64,000 bases of DNA, taken from contig JADJCR010000003.1 in assembly GCA_016703125.1 (NCBI GenBank), forward strand, positions 186,001 through 250,000, written 5' to 3'. How positions within the stretch are numbered: the first letter of the stretch is position 1; every line of letters starts with the position of its first letter. Positions 46,634 through 55,373 of the stretch are shown here, piece by piece. The DNA is from Micrococcales bacterium (lineage in GTDB: Bacteria > Actinomycetota > Actinomycetes > S36-B12 > UBA10799). The notes beneath the pieces were generated by a model. It worked only from the letters and a program-made list of their open reading frames with translations, searched no databases and had not been told where the DNA came from. The translations under genes and the position numbers were made by a program.

Positions 46634-47439
46634 TGCTGGGCGCAGTCGTTCCGATGTCCGAAGTGGAGCCGGGGTGCCACCTCGGGTCCGGGTGCGGATT
46701 CCCCGCCCCTGATGCCTCGATCTTCGAGATCGAGCCCTACTTCGGCAACTTCACCAAGCCGGTGTTCCTGTTGCTGCTCGGCTCGCTGCTCATCATCATC
46801 TTCTTCCTGGCAGCCTTCCGCCGGCCGCAGTTGATCCCCAGCAAGTTGCAGAGCATCGGGGAGATGGGCTACCTGTTCATCCGCGACGGGATCAGCCGTG
46901 AGGTGATCGGCAAGGACGGCGACCGCTTCGTGCCGCTGCTGTTCACCATCTTCTTCTTCGTGTGGATCGGGAACCTGTGGGGCATCATCCCCGGTGCCCA
47001 GTTCCCGGTGAACTCCCGGTTCGCCTTCCCAGTGGGCCTGGCGATCACCGTGTGGGTCATCTACATGTACCTCGGGATGCGCCACCAGGGCCCGTTGAAG
47101 TTCTTCACCAACATGATGTTCCCGCCGGGGATGCCCAAGCCGATCTACGTGATCCTGGCGCCGATCGAGTTGATCTCCAACATCGTGGTCCGCCCGGTCA
47201 CGCTGTCGATCCGGTTGTTCGCCAACATGTTCGCCGGTCACCTGCTGCTGACGGTGTTCACCGTGGCGGCGTTCTACCTGGCCAGCCCCTCGGTCATCGG
47301 GATCCTGGGCTCGGCCACCTCGTTCCTGATGACGGTGATCTTCACCGCCTTCGAGGCCCTGATCCAGGCCTTGCAGGCCTATATCTTCACGCTGCTGACC
47401 GCGGTGTACATCGCCGGATCACTGCACGCCGAACACTGA
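46633..47439 (+). CDS. atpB: F-type ATP synthase subunit a
   Basis: 268-aa Fo stator subunit that forms the two proton half-channels. Five or six helices; the essential Arg lies in TLSIRLFANMFAGHLLL, and the last helix pair holds TAFEALIQALQAYIFTLL. GTG 46633 overlaps the previous stop; ATG 46654 is an alternative and would remove seven residues. Gene order atpB-E-F-H-A-G-D-C is the standard one. Confidence 0.93.
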   Translation: MLGAVVPMSEVEPGCHLGSGCGFPAPDASIFEIEPYFGNFTKPVFLLLLGSLLIIIFFLAAFRRPQLIPSKLQSIGEMGYLFIRDGISREVIGKDGDRFVPLLFTIFFFVWIGNLWGIIPGAQFPVNSRFAFPVGLAITVWVIYMYLGMRHQGPLKFFTNMMFPPGMPKPIYVILAPIELISNIVVRPVTLSIRLFANMFAGHLLLTVFTVAAFYLASPSVIGILGSATSFLMTVIFTAFEALIQALQAYIFTLLTAVYIAGSLHAEH

Positions 47440-47495
47440 CCGCACAACAACAGACGTACCCCCTGCCAGGGGGTCCGAGAGGAGAAGGAACCGAC

Positions 47496-47726
47496 ATGGT
47501 GGACCTGATTGCCGAAATGACCGGCTCAGTGGGAAGTATCGGATACGGCCTGGCCGCCATCGGCCCCGGCATCGGTATCGGCATCATCTTCGGTAACGGT
47601 GTGCAGGCCATCGCACGCCAGCCCGAGGCGTACGGTGTCATCCGCCAGAACATGCTGCTGGGCTTCGCGCTGGCCGAGGCGCTCGCGCTGCTGGGCTTCG
47701 TGGCCCCGTTCGTCTTCGGTACGTGA
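47496..47726 (+). CDS. atpE: F-type ATP synthase subunit c
   Basis: 76-aa proteolipid of the rotor ring. Two helices joined by the polar loop ARQPE; the proton-carrying carboxylate is E61 in LGFALAEALALLGF. The N-terminal Gly pattern (GPGIGIGIIFG) is normal. The 56-bp gap after atpB holds GAGAGGAGAAGGAA, a very strong ribosome site that fits the high copy number of subunit c. Confidence 0.97.
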   Translation: MVDLIAEMTGSVGSIGYGLAAIGPGIGIGIIFGNGVQAIARQPEAYGVIRQNMLLGFALAEALALLGFVAPFVFGT

Positions 47727-47733
47727 GGCAAAC

Positions 47734-48282
47734 ATGACCTGGATGCTTGCTGCCGAAGAAGGCGGAAGCAACGTCCTGCGTATCCCGATGTTCGAGTTCG
47801 TCATCGGGCTCGCGGCGTTCTTCATCGTGTTCGGGGTGCTGGCGAAGATGGCCCTGCCGAAGATCAAGCAGACGCTCGAGGAGCGGGCTGACGCGATCGA
47901 GGGCGGGATCAAGCGCGCGGAGGAGGCGCAGGCCGAGGCCCAGCGCACCCTTGAGCAGTACCAGGAGCAGATGGCTGCTGCCCGTGCCGAAGTTGCGGAG
48001 ATTCGCCAGCAGGCCGAGGCGGAGCGCGCAACGGTCATGGAGGAGGCGCGCAAGGCTGCTGAGGTGCAGGCCCAGCAGATCGCTGCCAACGCTACCGCCC
48101 AGATCGAGGCGGAGAAGGCGAAAGCACTGTCCGAACTGCGACGCTCCATGGGTGGCGTGGCCACCGACCTCGCCGGCCGGATCGTGGGTGAGTCCATGAC
48201 CGACGACGCTCGTGCATCCTCCGTGGTCGACCGCTTCATCGCTGAGTTGGAACAAGCCGGCCAGAACGGCGGGCAGAACTGA
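47734..48282 (+). CDS. atpF: F-type ATP synthase subunit b
   Basis: 182-aa peripheral stalk subunit. One N-terminal membrane helix (PMFEFVIGLAAFFIVFGVLA) followed by a long Glu/Ala/Arg coiled coil to about residue 140 and a C-terminal segment that meets delta. ATG 47734; the stop overlaps atpH (TGATG). Confidence 0.95.
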   Translation: MTWMLAAEEGGSNVLRIPMFEFVIGLAAFFIVFGVLAKMALPKIKQTLEERADAIEGGIKRAEEAQAEAQRTLEQYQEQMAAARAEVAEIRQQAEAERATVMEEARKAAEVQAQQIAANATAQIEAEKAKALSELRRSMGGVATDLAGRIVGESMTDDARASSVVDRFIAELEQAGQNGGQN

Positions 48283-49100
48283 TGATCGGGGCCAGTCGCA
48301 CGTCCCGGGCGGCGCTGCGGGAGGCCGTGGACGCGCGCTTCGACAGCGCCGACGCGGCGGCCCTGGCCGACGACGGCCAAGCGGTGCTGTCATTCGCGGC
48401 TCTGCTGGGACGTGAACGGACTCTGCGGCAGACGGTGGCCGACCCGGCGCTCGACGCCGATGCCAAGCGCGGCCTGCTGCAGCGCCTGCTCGAGGGCAAG
48501 GTGACCTCCGGGGCGTTCCACCTCATCGTGGAGACGGTCAGCAAGCGCTGGTCGACCGACCGCGACATGGTCGACGCCATGGACGAGGCGGGTGCCGGCC
48601 TGCTGCTCATGTCCGCGGAGAAGGGCGGCCGTCTCGACCGGGTCGAGGAGGAGATCTTCCGCTTCGGCCGGATCATCGATTCTCACCCCGACCTGCAGAT
48701 GGCGCTGACGAACCCGGCTGTGGATGAGGCCAGCAAGGCGGCCATCACCGCACAGTTGCTCGATGACAAAGCGGACCCGCTGACGGTGCGGCTGCTGCAG
48801 ACCGCCACCACTGAACTGCACGGCCGGCCCGTGCAGATCGCGGTCGCGGACCTGAGTGCGCTGGCAGCGCAACGGCGCGGCCGGGTGGTCGCAGAGGTGC
48901 GCACCGCCATCCCGCTGTCGCCGGAGCAGTCGTCCCGGCTGACTGCGGCACTGCGGAGCATCCATCACCGCGACGTCCAGCTCAACGTCACCGTCGACCC
49001 CTCCATCGTGGGTGGTGTGGAGGTCCGGGTCGGCGACGAAGTGATCGATGGAACCCTTTCCACCCGTATTGAGTCGGCGCGCCGCCGGCTCACCCACTGA
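48282..49100 (+). CDS. atpH: F-type ATP synthase subunit delta
   Basis: 272-aa stalk subunit linking F1 to b. The N-terminal six-helix region starts SRAALREAVDARF; the end has the delta signature VTVDPSIVGGVEVRVGDEVIDGTLSTRIESARRRL. It is longer than E. coli delta (177 aa) by about 95 residues but shorter than the mycobacterial b-delta fusion (over 440 aa): there is no membrane helix here, so this is the simple form with an enlarged N-domain. Confidence 0.94.
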   Translation: MIGASRTSRAALREAVDARFDSADAAALADDGQAVLSFAALLGRERTLRQTVADPALDADAKRGLLQRLLEGKVTSGAFHLIVETVSKRWSTDRDMVDAMDEAGAGLLLMSAEKGGRLDRVEEEIFRFGRIIDSHPDLQMALTNPAVDEASKAAITAQLLDDKADPLTVRLLQTATTELHGRPVQIAVADLSALAAQRRGRVVAEVRTAIPLSPEQSSRLTAALRSIHHRDVQLNVTVDPSIVGGVEVRVGDEVIDGTLSTRIESARRRLTH

Positions 49101-49127
49101 CGAAGAACTAGCACGAGAGGCACCGAC

Positions 49128-50762
49128 ATGACCGAACTTTCGATTTCGGCCGACGAGATCCGCGCCGCGATCGAGGCCAACGTCTCGACTTTCGCTCCGG
49201 AGAACGCCCGCGAGGAGGTCGGCCGCGTCGTCGAGACCGGTGACGGCATCGCCCGGGTGGAGGGTCTGCACTCCGCCATGGCCAATGAGCTGCTGGAGTT
49301 CGAAGGCGGCCTGCTCGGCGTGGCGCTGAACCTCGACGTTCGCGAGATCGGTGTCGTGCTGCTCGGTGACGCCAGCGGCGTCGAGGAGGGCCAGACGGTT
49401 CGCCGCACCGGCCGCGTGCTCTCGGTGCCTGTGGGTGACGGTTTCCTCGGGCGGGTGGTCGACCCGCTGGGCAACCCGATCGACGGCCTCGGTGACATCA
49501 CCGCGGAGACCGACCGCGCCCTGGAACTGCAGGCGCCGACAGTCGTGCAGCGGCAGCCTGTGAAGGAACCCATGCTCACCGGCCTGAAGGCCGTCGACGC
49601 CATGACCGCGATCGGCCGTGGCCAGCGCCAGCTGATCATCGGTGACCGCCAGACCGGCAAGACCGCCATCGCGCTCGACACGATCCTCAACCAGAAGTCC
49701 AACTGGGAGTCCGGCGACCCGAAGAAGCAGGTCAAGTGCATCTACGTCGCGATCGGGCAGAAGGGCTCGACCATCGCGGCGGTACGCGGGGCGCTCGAGG
49801 AGTACGGCGCGCTGGAGTACACCACGATCGTCGCGGCCCCGGCCTCGGACTCTGCCGGCTTCAAGTACCTCGCGCCGTACACCGGCTCGGCCATCGGCCA
49901 GCACTGGATGTACAACGGCCAGCACGTGCTGATCATCTTCGATGACCTGTCGAAGCAGGCCGAGGCCTACCGCGCCGTGTCGCTGCTGCTGCGCCGCCCG
50001 CCGGGCCGTGAGGCGTACCCCGGTGACGTCTTCTACCTGCACTCCCGCCTGCTCGAGCGCTGCGCCAAGCTCTCCGACGAGCTGGGCGGCGGCTCGATGA
50101 CCGGCCTGCCGATCATCGAGACCAAGGCCAACGACGTGTCGGCCTACATCCCGACCAACGTCATCTCCATCACAGACGGCCAGTGCTTCCTGGAGTCCGA
50201 CCTGTTCAACTCCGGTGTGCGCCCGGCCATCAACGTCGGCATCTCGGTGTCCCGCGTCGGCGGGTCCGCGCAGCCGAAGGCCATCCGCAAGGTGGCGGGC
50301 AGTCTGCGGCTGGACCTGGCCCAGTTCCGCGAGCTCGAGGCATTCGCCGCCTTCGGCTCCGACCTGGACAAAGCCTCGAAGGCGCAGTTGGAGCGCGGCT
50401 CCCGGCTGGTGGAGTTGCTCAAGCAGCCGCAGTACAAGCCGTTCTCCATGGAGCGCACCGCGGTGTCGATCTGGGCCGGTACCACCGGGCAGCTCGACGA
50501 CGTGCCGCTTGAGGACATCCGTCGCTTCGAGTCCGAGTTCCTGGACAACGTGGAGTCGCAGCACGGCGGCGTGCTGGCCGCCATCCGGGAATCCGGTGAG
50601 TTCTCCGACGAGTCGCTCGGCGCCCTCGAGAAGGCCATCGACGCCTTCAAACGGACCTTCATGACCAGCGAGGGTCACCTGCTGGTCAAGGATGTCCCGG
50701 TGGAGGCGTTGCCGGAGGAGGACATCCACGTCGCCACGGTGACCCGTCAGGTGCGCGGCTGA
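49128..50762 (+). CDS. atpA: F-type ATP synthase subunit alpha
   Basis: 544-aa F1 subunit holding the non-catalytic nucleotide sites. Walker A GDRQTGKT near 169, LIIFDDLSKQAEAYR, RPPGREAYPGDVFYLHSRLLER, and the arginine finger region in VGISVSRVGGSAQ. The tail after residue 505 (LLVKDVPVEALPEEDIHV) is a C-terminal extension of about 30 residues as seen in actinobacteria. RBS AGCACGAGAGG upstream. Confidence 0.97.
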   Translation: MTELSISADEIRAAIEANVSTFAPENAREEVGRVVETGDGIARVEGLHSAMANELLEFEGGLLGVALNLDVREIGVVLLGDASGVEEGQTVRRTGRVLSVPVGDGFLGRVVDPLGNPIDGLGDITAETDRALELQAPTVVQRQPVKEPMLTGLKAVDAMTAIGRGQRQLIIGDRQTGKTAIALDTILNQKSNWESGDPKKQVKCIYVAIGQKGSTIAAVRGALEEYGALEYTTIVAAPASDSAGFKYLAPYTGSAIGQHWMYNGQHVLIIFDDLSKQAEAYRAVSLLLRRPPGREAYPGDVFYLHSRLLERCAKLSDELGGGSMTGLPIIETKANDVSAYIPTNVISITDGQCFLESDLFNSGVRPAINVGISVSRVGGSAQPKAIRKVAGSLRLDLAQFRELEAFAAFGSDLDKASKAQLERGSRLVELLKQPQYKPFSMERTAVSIWAGTTGQLDDVPLEDIRRFESEFLDNVESQHGGVLAAIRESGEFSDESLGALEKAIDAFKRTFMTSEGHLLVKDVPVEALPEEDIHVATVTRQVRG

Positions 50763-50765
50763 GCC

Positions 50766-51710
50766 ATGGGTGCCCAACTACGCGTCTTCCGCCGCAGGAT
50801 CAAGTCGGTCCAGGCGACGAAGAAGATCACGAAGGCGATGGAGCTGATCGCGTCCTCGCGGATCGTGAAGGCCCAGCAGCAGGTGCAGGCGACCGAGCCC
50901 TACGCCCGGGAACTGCTGCGCGCCGTGGGACTCGCCGCGTCCCACACCAAGGGCCACCACCCGCTGACCGCCAAGGCCCGGCTGCAGCAGCGAGCCGCCA
51001 TGTTGCTGGTCACCGCCGACCGTGGTCTGGCCGGCGCGTACTCGGTGAACGCCATCAAGGAGGGCGAGCAGCTCACCGAGTTGCTGCGCACCGAGCGGAA
51101 CATGGAGGTCGTGCCCTTCATCGTCGGGCGCAAAGGGTTGGCGTTCTACAAGTTCCGCGACCGCGAGGTCGCCGGGAGTGGACCGGTTTCACCGACGCGC
51201 CGACGCTGGAGGACGCCAAGCCGATCGCGAAGGCGTTGCTGGAACGCTTCGTCATGAGGACCGAAGAGGGCGGCGCCGACGAGATCCACATCGTCTTCAC
51301 CCGGTACTGGAACCGGGGCCGCCAGGAGGTGCAGGTCCTGCGCATCCTGCCGCTGGAGGTCGTCGAGGAGGTCGTGGACACCTCCGCCTCGACGATCACC
51401 GGCGGTGACAATGCCGGCGGTACCCCGGTGTGGCCGCTGTACGACTTCGAGCCCAGCCCCGAGGAGGTGCTGGACGCCCTGCTGCCCAAGTACGTCGAGT
51501 ACCTCGTGTACGCGGCGCTGCTGCAGGCGTCGGCATCTGAGCACGCGGCCCGCCAGCGGGCCATGAAGTCGGCCACGGACAACGCCGACGACCCTCATGA
51601 AGTCCCTTACCCGTCAAGCCAACCAGGCCCGCCAGGCCGAGATCACCCAGGAAATCAGCGAGATCGTCGGTGGTGCCGACGCGCTGGCCTCCGCAACCTC
51701 AGGGAGCTGA
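50766..51710 (+). CDS. atpG: F-type ATP synthase subunit gamma (two frame breaks)
   Basis: Central rotor shaft, about 314 aa after repair. Seen: the N-helix MGAQLRVFRRRIKSVQATKKITKAMELIASSRI, the Rossmann-like middle with LLVTADRGLAGAYS, and the C-helix QRAMKSATDNADD-LMKSLTRQANQARQAEITQEI-type signature. Break 1: G run 51174-51176 lacks one G (REVAGEWTGF). Break 2: C run 51592-51594 has one C too many (NADDLMKSL). The two cancel in length. The second break also makes the frame run into atpD. Confidence 0.92.
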
Positions 51711-51715
51711 AACCC

Positions 51716-53161
51716 ATGACCGCGACCCAGGACACGACCACTGGCGTCGGCCGCGTAGCCCGCGTCACCGGCCCCGTCGTCGACGTTGAGTTCCCGGCAG
51801 AGCAGATGCCGGAGTTGTTCAACGCGCTGCACGTCGACGTCACGTTCGACGCCGGTGAGGGTGACATCGAGCACCGCGTGCTGACCCTTGAGGTGGCGCA
51901 ACACATCGGCGACAACATGGTCCGCGCGATTTCCATGCAGCCGACCGACGGCCTCGTGCGAGGGGCCGCGGTCCGCGACACCGGCGACGCCATCACGGTG
52001 CCCGTCGGCGACGCGACCCTCGGCCACGTGTGGAACACCCTGGGCAAGCCCCTGGACGTCGAGGAGTCCTCCCTGCAGATCACCGAGCGGCGCGGCATCC
52101 ACGCGCCGGCACCCAGTTTCGACCAACTCGAGTCGAAGACCGAGGTGTTCTGGACCGGCATCAAGGTCATCGACCTGCTGACCCCGTACGTCAAGGGCGG
52201 CAAGATCGGGCTGTTCGGTGGCGCGGGCGTCGGCAAGACGGTCCTCATCCAGGAGATGATCAACCGCGTCGCCGAGCAGTTCTCCGGTGTGTCGGTGTTC
52301 GCCGGTGTCGGCGAGCGCACCCGTGAGGGCAACGACCTCTTCCTGGAGATGACCGAGTCCGGCGTCATCAACAAGACCGCCCTGGTGTTCGGCCAGATGG
52401 ACGAGCCGCCGGGCACCCGCCTGCGCGTCGCGCTCACCGCGCTGACGATGGCGGAGTACTTCCGGGACGTGCAGAAGCAGGACGTGCTGCTGTTCATCGA
52501 CAACATCTTCCGGTTCACTCAGGCCGGGTCCGAGGTGTCCACGCTGCTGGGCCGCATGCCGTCGGCGGTGGGCTACCAGCCGACCCTGGCCGACGAGATG
52601 GGTCAACTGCAGGAGCGGATCACGTCGACGCGCGGTCACTCGATCACCTCGCTGCAGGCGATCTACGTGCCCGCAGACGACCTGACCGACCCGGCGCCGG
52701 CGACGACGTTCGCCCACCTCGACGCCACCACGACGTTGAGCCGGCCGATCTCCGAGCTGGGTATCTACCCGGCCGTGGACCCGCTGGACTCGACCTCGCG
52801 GATCCTGGACCCGCGGTACATCGGAGACGACCACTACGCTGTGGCGGCCCGGGTCAAGGAGATCCTGCAGCGCTACAAGGACCTGCAGGACATCATCGCG
52901 ATCCTCGGCATCGACGAGCTCTCCGAAGAGGACAAGATCCTCGTCAACCGGGCCCGTCGCATCCAGCGCTTCCTCAGCCAGAACATGTTCGTCGCCGAGG
53001 CCTTCACCGGCCAGCCTGGCTCGTTCGTGCCCGTGGAGGAGACCATCGCCTCCTTCAAGGCGCTGGCTGACGGCGACTACGACCACATCCCGGAGCAGGC
53101 GTTCTTCATGTGCGGTGGGATCGAGGACGTCGAGCGCAACGCGGCGAAGTTGGCCAAGTAG
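51716..53161 (+). CDS. atpD: F-type ATP synthase subunit beta
   Basis: 481-aa catalytic F1 subunit. Walker A GGAGVGKT near residue 167, GERTREGNDL with the catalytic Glu, VLLFIDNIFRFTQAGSEVS (Walker B), and the DELSEED lever as DELSEEDK near residue 400. ATG 51716 follows atpG by 5 bp; no stronger start upstream is needed. Intact. Confidence 0.97.
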   Translation: MTATQDTTTGVGRVARVTGPVVDVEFPAEQMPELFNALHVDVTFDAGEGDIEHRVLTLEVAQHIGDNMVRAISMQPTDGLVRGAAVRDTGDAITVPVGDATLGHVWNTLGKPLDVEESSLQITERRGIHAPAPSFDQLESKTEVFWTGIKVIDLLTPYVKGGKIGLFGGAGVGKTVLIQEMINRVAEQFSGVSVFAGVGERTREGNDLFLEMTESGVINKTALVFGQMDEPPGTRLRVALTALTMAEYFRDVQKQDVLLFIDNIFRFTQAGSEVSTLLGRMPSAVGYQPTLADEMGQLQERITSTRGHSITSLQAIYVPADDLTDPAPATTFAHLDATTTLSRPISELGIYPAVDPLDSTSRILDPRYIGDDHYAVAARVKEILQRYKDLQDIIAILGIDELSEEDKILVNRARRIQRFLSQNMFVAEAFTGQPGSFVPVEETIASFKALADGDYDHIPEQAFFMCGGIEDVERNAAKLAK

Positions 53162-53163
53162 TC

Positions 53164-53544
53164 ATGGCGAGCCTCAATGTCGCGATGGTGTCGACCCGGC
53201 GCAATGTCTGGGAGGGCGAGGCGTCGCTGGTCGTGCTGCGCACCCTGGATGGCGAGATCGGGTTGATGCCCGGTCACTCCCCGATGATGGGGATGCTGGC
53301 TGACGGTCCGATCCTCATCCGCCCGACCGAGGGTGAGGACCTGCGGGCGTACATCCACGAGGGTTTCGCCACGATGGACGGCAACCGCGTCATCATCCTG
53401 GCCGAGTGGCTCGAGTTGGCCGGCGAGATCGACGTCCGGCAGGCCGAGCAAGAGCTTGAGGCGGCTCGGGCCAAGGGCACCGAGGCCGAGGTCCGCAAGC
53501 AGGAGGGCCGGCTGCAGGTCGCAGTGGGTCCGCGCCACCACTAG
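53164..53544 (+). CDS. atpC: F-type ATP synthase subunit epsilon
   Basis: 126-aa rotor subunit that regulates ATP hydrolysis. Beta-sandwich N-domain (RRNVWEGEASLVVLRTLDGEIGLMPGHSPMMGML) and two C-terminal helices (IDVRQAEQELEAARAK). Last gene of the operon; the repeat array that follows (53562-53690) includes a strong hairpin that could end transcription. Confidence 0.94.
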   Translation: MASLNVAMVSTRRNVWEGEASLVVLRTLDGEIGLMPGHSPMMGMLADGPILIRPTEGEDLRAYIHEGFATMDGNRVIILAEWLELAGEIDVRQAEQELEAARAKGTEAEVRKQEGRLQVAVGPRHH

Positions 53545-53561
53545 TCCCGCCCGCCCGCGCC

Positions 53562-53690
53562 TTTGTGACGAAGGTGCGGCCCTAAGAAGTCCGTTTGTGA
53601 CGAAGGTGCGGGGTCTCCCCGCCGGAGACCCCGCACCTTCGTCGCATTGCGACGATGGTGTCTCGCACCTTCGCCACAATCACCCTGTCC
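53562..53690. repeat. 129-bp palindromic direct repeat A
   Basis: Gapless counterpart of 54520-54648 (18 mismatches, 7 of them in an 11-nt spacer). It is built from a unit TTTGTGACGAAGGTGCG: two direct copies (53562, 53594), an inverted one around 53632-53646, a variant at 53648, and another inverted at 53664-53679. The second and third pair as a perfect 20-bp stem (53599-53618 with 53624-53643) with loop CCGCC. It includes the stop codon of the minus-strand nuclease gene and follows atpC by 17 bp. It may act as a bidirectional terminator, a transposition end or a recombination site. Confidence 0.85.
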
Positions 53691-54457
53691 ACCCTCGGGT
53701 CCGCATGACGCGTTCCACTTGGTCGACGGAAGCGTGAAGGTCCCGGAAATGGCGGCCGGTCCACACCAGGCACTCCCAGCCGTGCTCGGCGTAGGCGTTG
53801 CGGGTCTGCGCGTCCTGGTGTCGCTGCCGGCGCTCACCGTGGTGGATTCCGTCGTACTCGATGATCAGGCGGTACGCACGCCACACCAGATCACCGCAGC
53901 CGAGCCATTCGCCTTCTTCGATGATGTCCAGGTTGATCTCCGGGGCGGGCAGGCCGCGCTGGTGCAGTTCAACCCGCAGCAGGGACTCTCGCACCGACCG
54001 GCTCCGAGGGTCGGCCAGCGCGGCCGCGTCCCGCAGAACGGGCGCACCTCTGGTGCCCGGTGGCACGGCGAGGTCGGCGAGCAGTCCACGGCGCTCCTGC
54101 GAGGTCCATCCATGTCCGCCGGTAGCCGGTCACGGGCACGGCACCGATGGTGAGGACCTCGCTCAGCCCTCGCTGGTGCCACGCGACGGCCTTGCGAGTG
54201 CCACGTCTGGTCGGCACGGTGACGTGGAAAGGCCGGCCATCCGGGTGCGGGGTCGGCAGGCCGAGCAGTTGGGCCGCCGTGGTGTGGGAGAACGCTGCGT
54301 CCGTGGGCAGAGTCAGAGCCACCGCCGCCACGTCGTCGAGCCAGGAGCGTGCGGCGGCGTCCGTGCGCACCCCGCGAGTCGGCTTGCGCAGGCCGGCGCG
54401 CCGCGACTGCGCATACGTGAGCTCAGGGGTTCCGCTCTTGGTGATGAGGAAGGGCAC
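53680..54457 (-). CDS. Vsr-like/DUF559 endonuclease-domain protein (one frame break)
   Basis: About 259 aa when joined. The N-half (AQSRRAGLRKPTRGVRTD, AAFSHTTAAQLLGLPTP, FHVTVPTRRGTRK) resembles the winged-helix AbiEi-antitoxin-like N-domain that often precedes DUF559 in actinobacteria. The C-half has the Vsr-fold pattern: LPAPEINLDIIEEGEWLGCGDLVWR, YRLIIEYDGIHHGERRQRHQD, and HGWECLVWT, where the Asp/Glu and His residues are candidate metal ligands. The frame changes between 54095 and 54110. The start is uncertain (GTG 54457 used). It is flanked by palindromic repeats and inserted between atpC and pduO. The substrate is unknown. Confidence 0.6.
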
Positions 54458-54519
54458 CGGTCCAGCGTGGGACACCGAACGGGTGGGGAACGAGCCGCTG
54501 CGGAATCTGTGGACGAGCG

Positions 54520-54648
54520 ATTGTGGCGAAGGTGCGGCCCCGGTGGGTCGGTTTGTCACGATGGTGCGCGGTGTGCCCGCCGGAGACCGCGCACCTTCGT
54601 CACAATGCGACGATGGTGTCTCGCACCTTCGTCACAATCACCCTGTCC
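54520..54648. repeat. 129-bp palindromic direct repeat B
   Basis: Same layout as repeat A at an exact 958-bp offset. The main stem has changed in both arms: GCGGGGT/ACCCCGC in A is GCGCGGT/ACCGCGC here, a compensatory change, although two further left-arm bases (GTGTGC) no longer pair. It lies just upstream of the nuclease gene's 5' end on the minus strand. Confidence 0.85.
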
Positions 54649-54685
54649 GGGCTGTCGTGACGTAGAACTGTCCGCCATCTCACGA

Positions 54686-54704
54686 GAGACACCTTCGCCA
54701 CAAA
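54686..54704 (-). repeat. Lone copy of the repeat unit
   Basis: GAGACACCTTCGCCACAAA is one inverted copy of the unit in repeats A and B, with no partner arm. It extends the repeat zone to about 54.7 kb, 34 bp before the end of the adenosyltransferase gene. Confidence 0.6.
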
Positions 54705-54737
54705 GGGGGCGGCAGGGGCGACGAAGGGGCGGGCCGC

Positions 54738-55301
54738 CTACCGCTCCCCCCCTGGCACCCACAGCACGTCCCCGCCGGGGTTCGCCACCCGCGCCAGGAT
54801 GAACAGCAGGTCCGAGAGGCGGTTCAGGTAGTGGGCGGTCAGGGGGTTCATCGCGGCGTCGTACTCGCCGAGGGCCCGCCAGGTGGACCGCTCAGCGCGA
54901 CGGGTGACGGTGCGGGCGACGTGCAGCAGCGCCGAGGCAGCGGTGCCGCCGGGGAGGATGAAAGAACGCAGGTTCGGCAGGTCCTCGTTGAACCGGTCGC
55001 ATTCAACTTCGAGTCGGTCGATGTAGTCCTGGGTCACCCGCAGCGCCGGGCCCTCCCCTCCGAGCGGCGTGCAAAGGTCCGCCCCCACGTCGAACAACTC
55101 GTTCTGGATCCGCTGCAGAGCCGGCGCGACCGGAGCGGGGGGTTCGCCGAGGGCCAGCACAACGCCGATCGCACTGTTGGCCTCGTCGACGTCGGCGTAG
55201 GCCTCCAGACGCGGATCCGTCTTGGACGTGCGACTGAAATCGCCGAGAGAAGTGGACCCGTCGTCGCCGGTGCGGGTGTAGATGCGCGTCAGGTTCACCA
55301 T
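54738..55301 (-). CDS. pduO: ATP:cob(I)alamin adenosyltransferase, PduO type
   Basis: 187-aa enzyme that makes adenosylcobalamin. Seen: the N-terminal TRIYTRTGDDGSTSLGDFSR ATP loop, EAYADVDEANSAIGVVLA, FILPGGTAASALLHVARTVTRRAER (second ATP motif) and LNRLSDLLFILARVAN. The same gene lies between the atp operon and murA in M. tuberculosis (Rv1314c). No B12-dependent enzyme is visible in the window. Confidence 0.92.
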   Translation of the reverse strand: MVNLTRIYTRTGDDGSTSLGDFSRTSKTDPRLEAYADVDEANSAIGVVLALGEPPAPVAPALQRIQNELFDVGADLCTPLGGEGPALRVTQDYIDRLEVECDRFNEDLPNLRSFILPGGTAASALLHVARTVTRRAERSTWRALGEYDAAMNPLTAHYLNRLSDLLFILARVANPGGDVLWVPGGER

Positions 55302-55373
55302 GCTTTCGACCCTAAGGCAGAATGACGCACATGGTGGACGCCCGAGATCGGTTTTACATCCAGGGTGGCGACC

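Noticed and set aside
48390..50777. A 795-residue minus-strand frame opposite atpH and atpA
   Set aside because: It is a GC-rich shadow of the plus-strand genes with Arg/His/Gly-rich composition and no family motif.
51160..51600. Programmed ribosomal frameshifting in atpG
   Set aside because: The two breaks are one loss and one gain that cancel, with no slippery heptamer or pseudoknot, and similar breaks occur in many unrelated genes here.
51236..53161. A 641-residue frame joining part of atpG to atpD
   Set aside because: It is produced by the extra C at 51592-51594. Removing it gives the normal gamma C-terminus and stop at 51710, 5 bp before a good atpD start.
53562..54704. CRISPR array
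   Set aside because: The units are palindromic and unevenly spaced, there are only a few copies, spacers are not of one length, and no cas gene is nearby.
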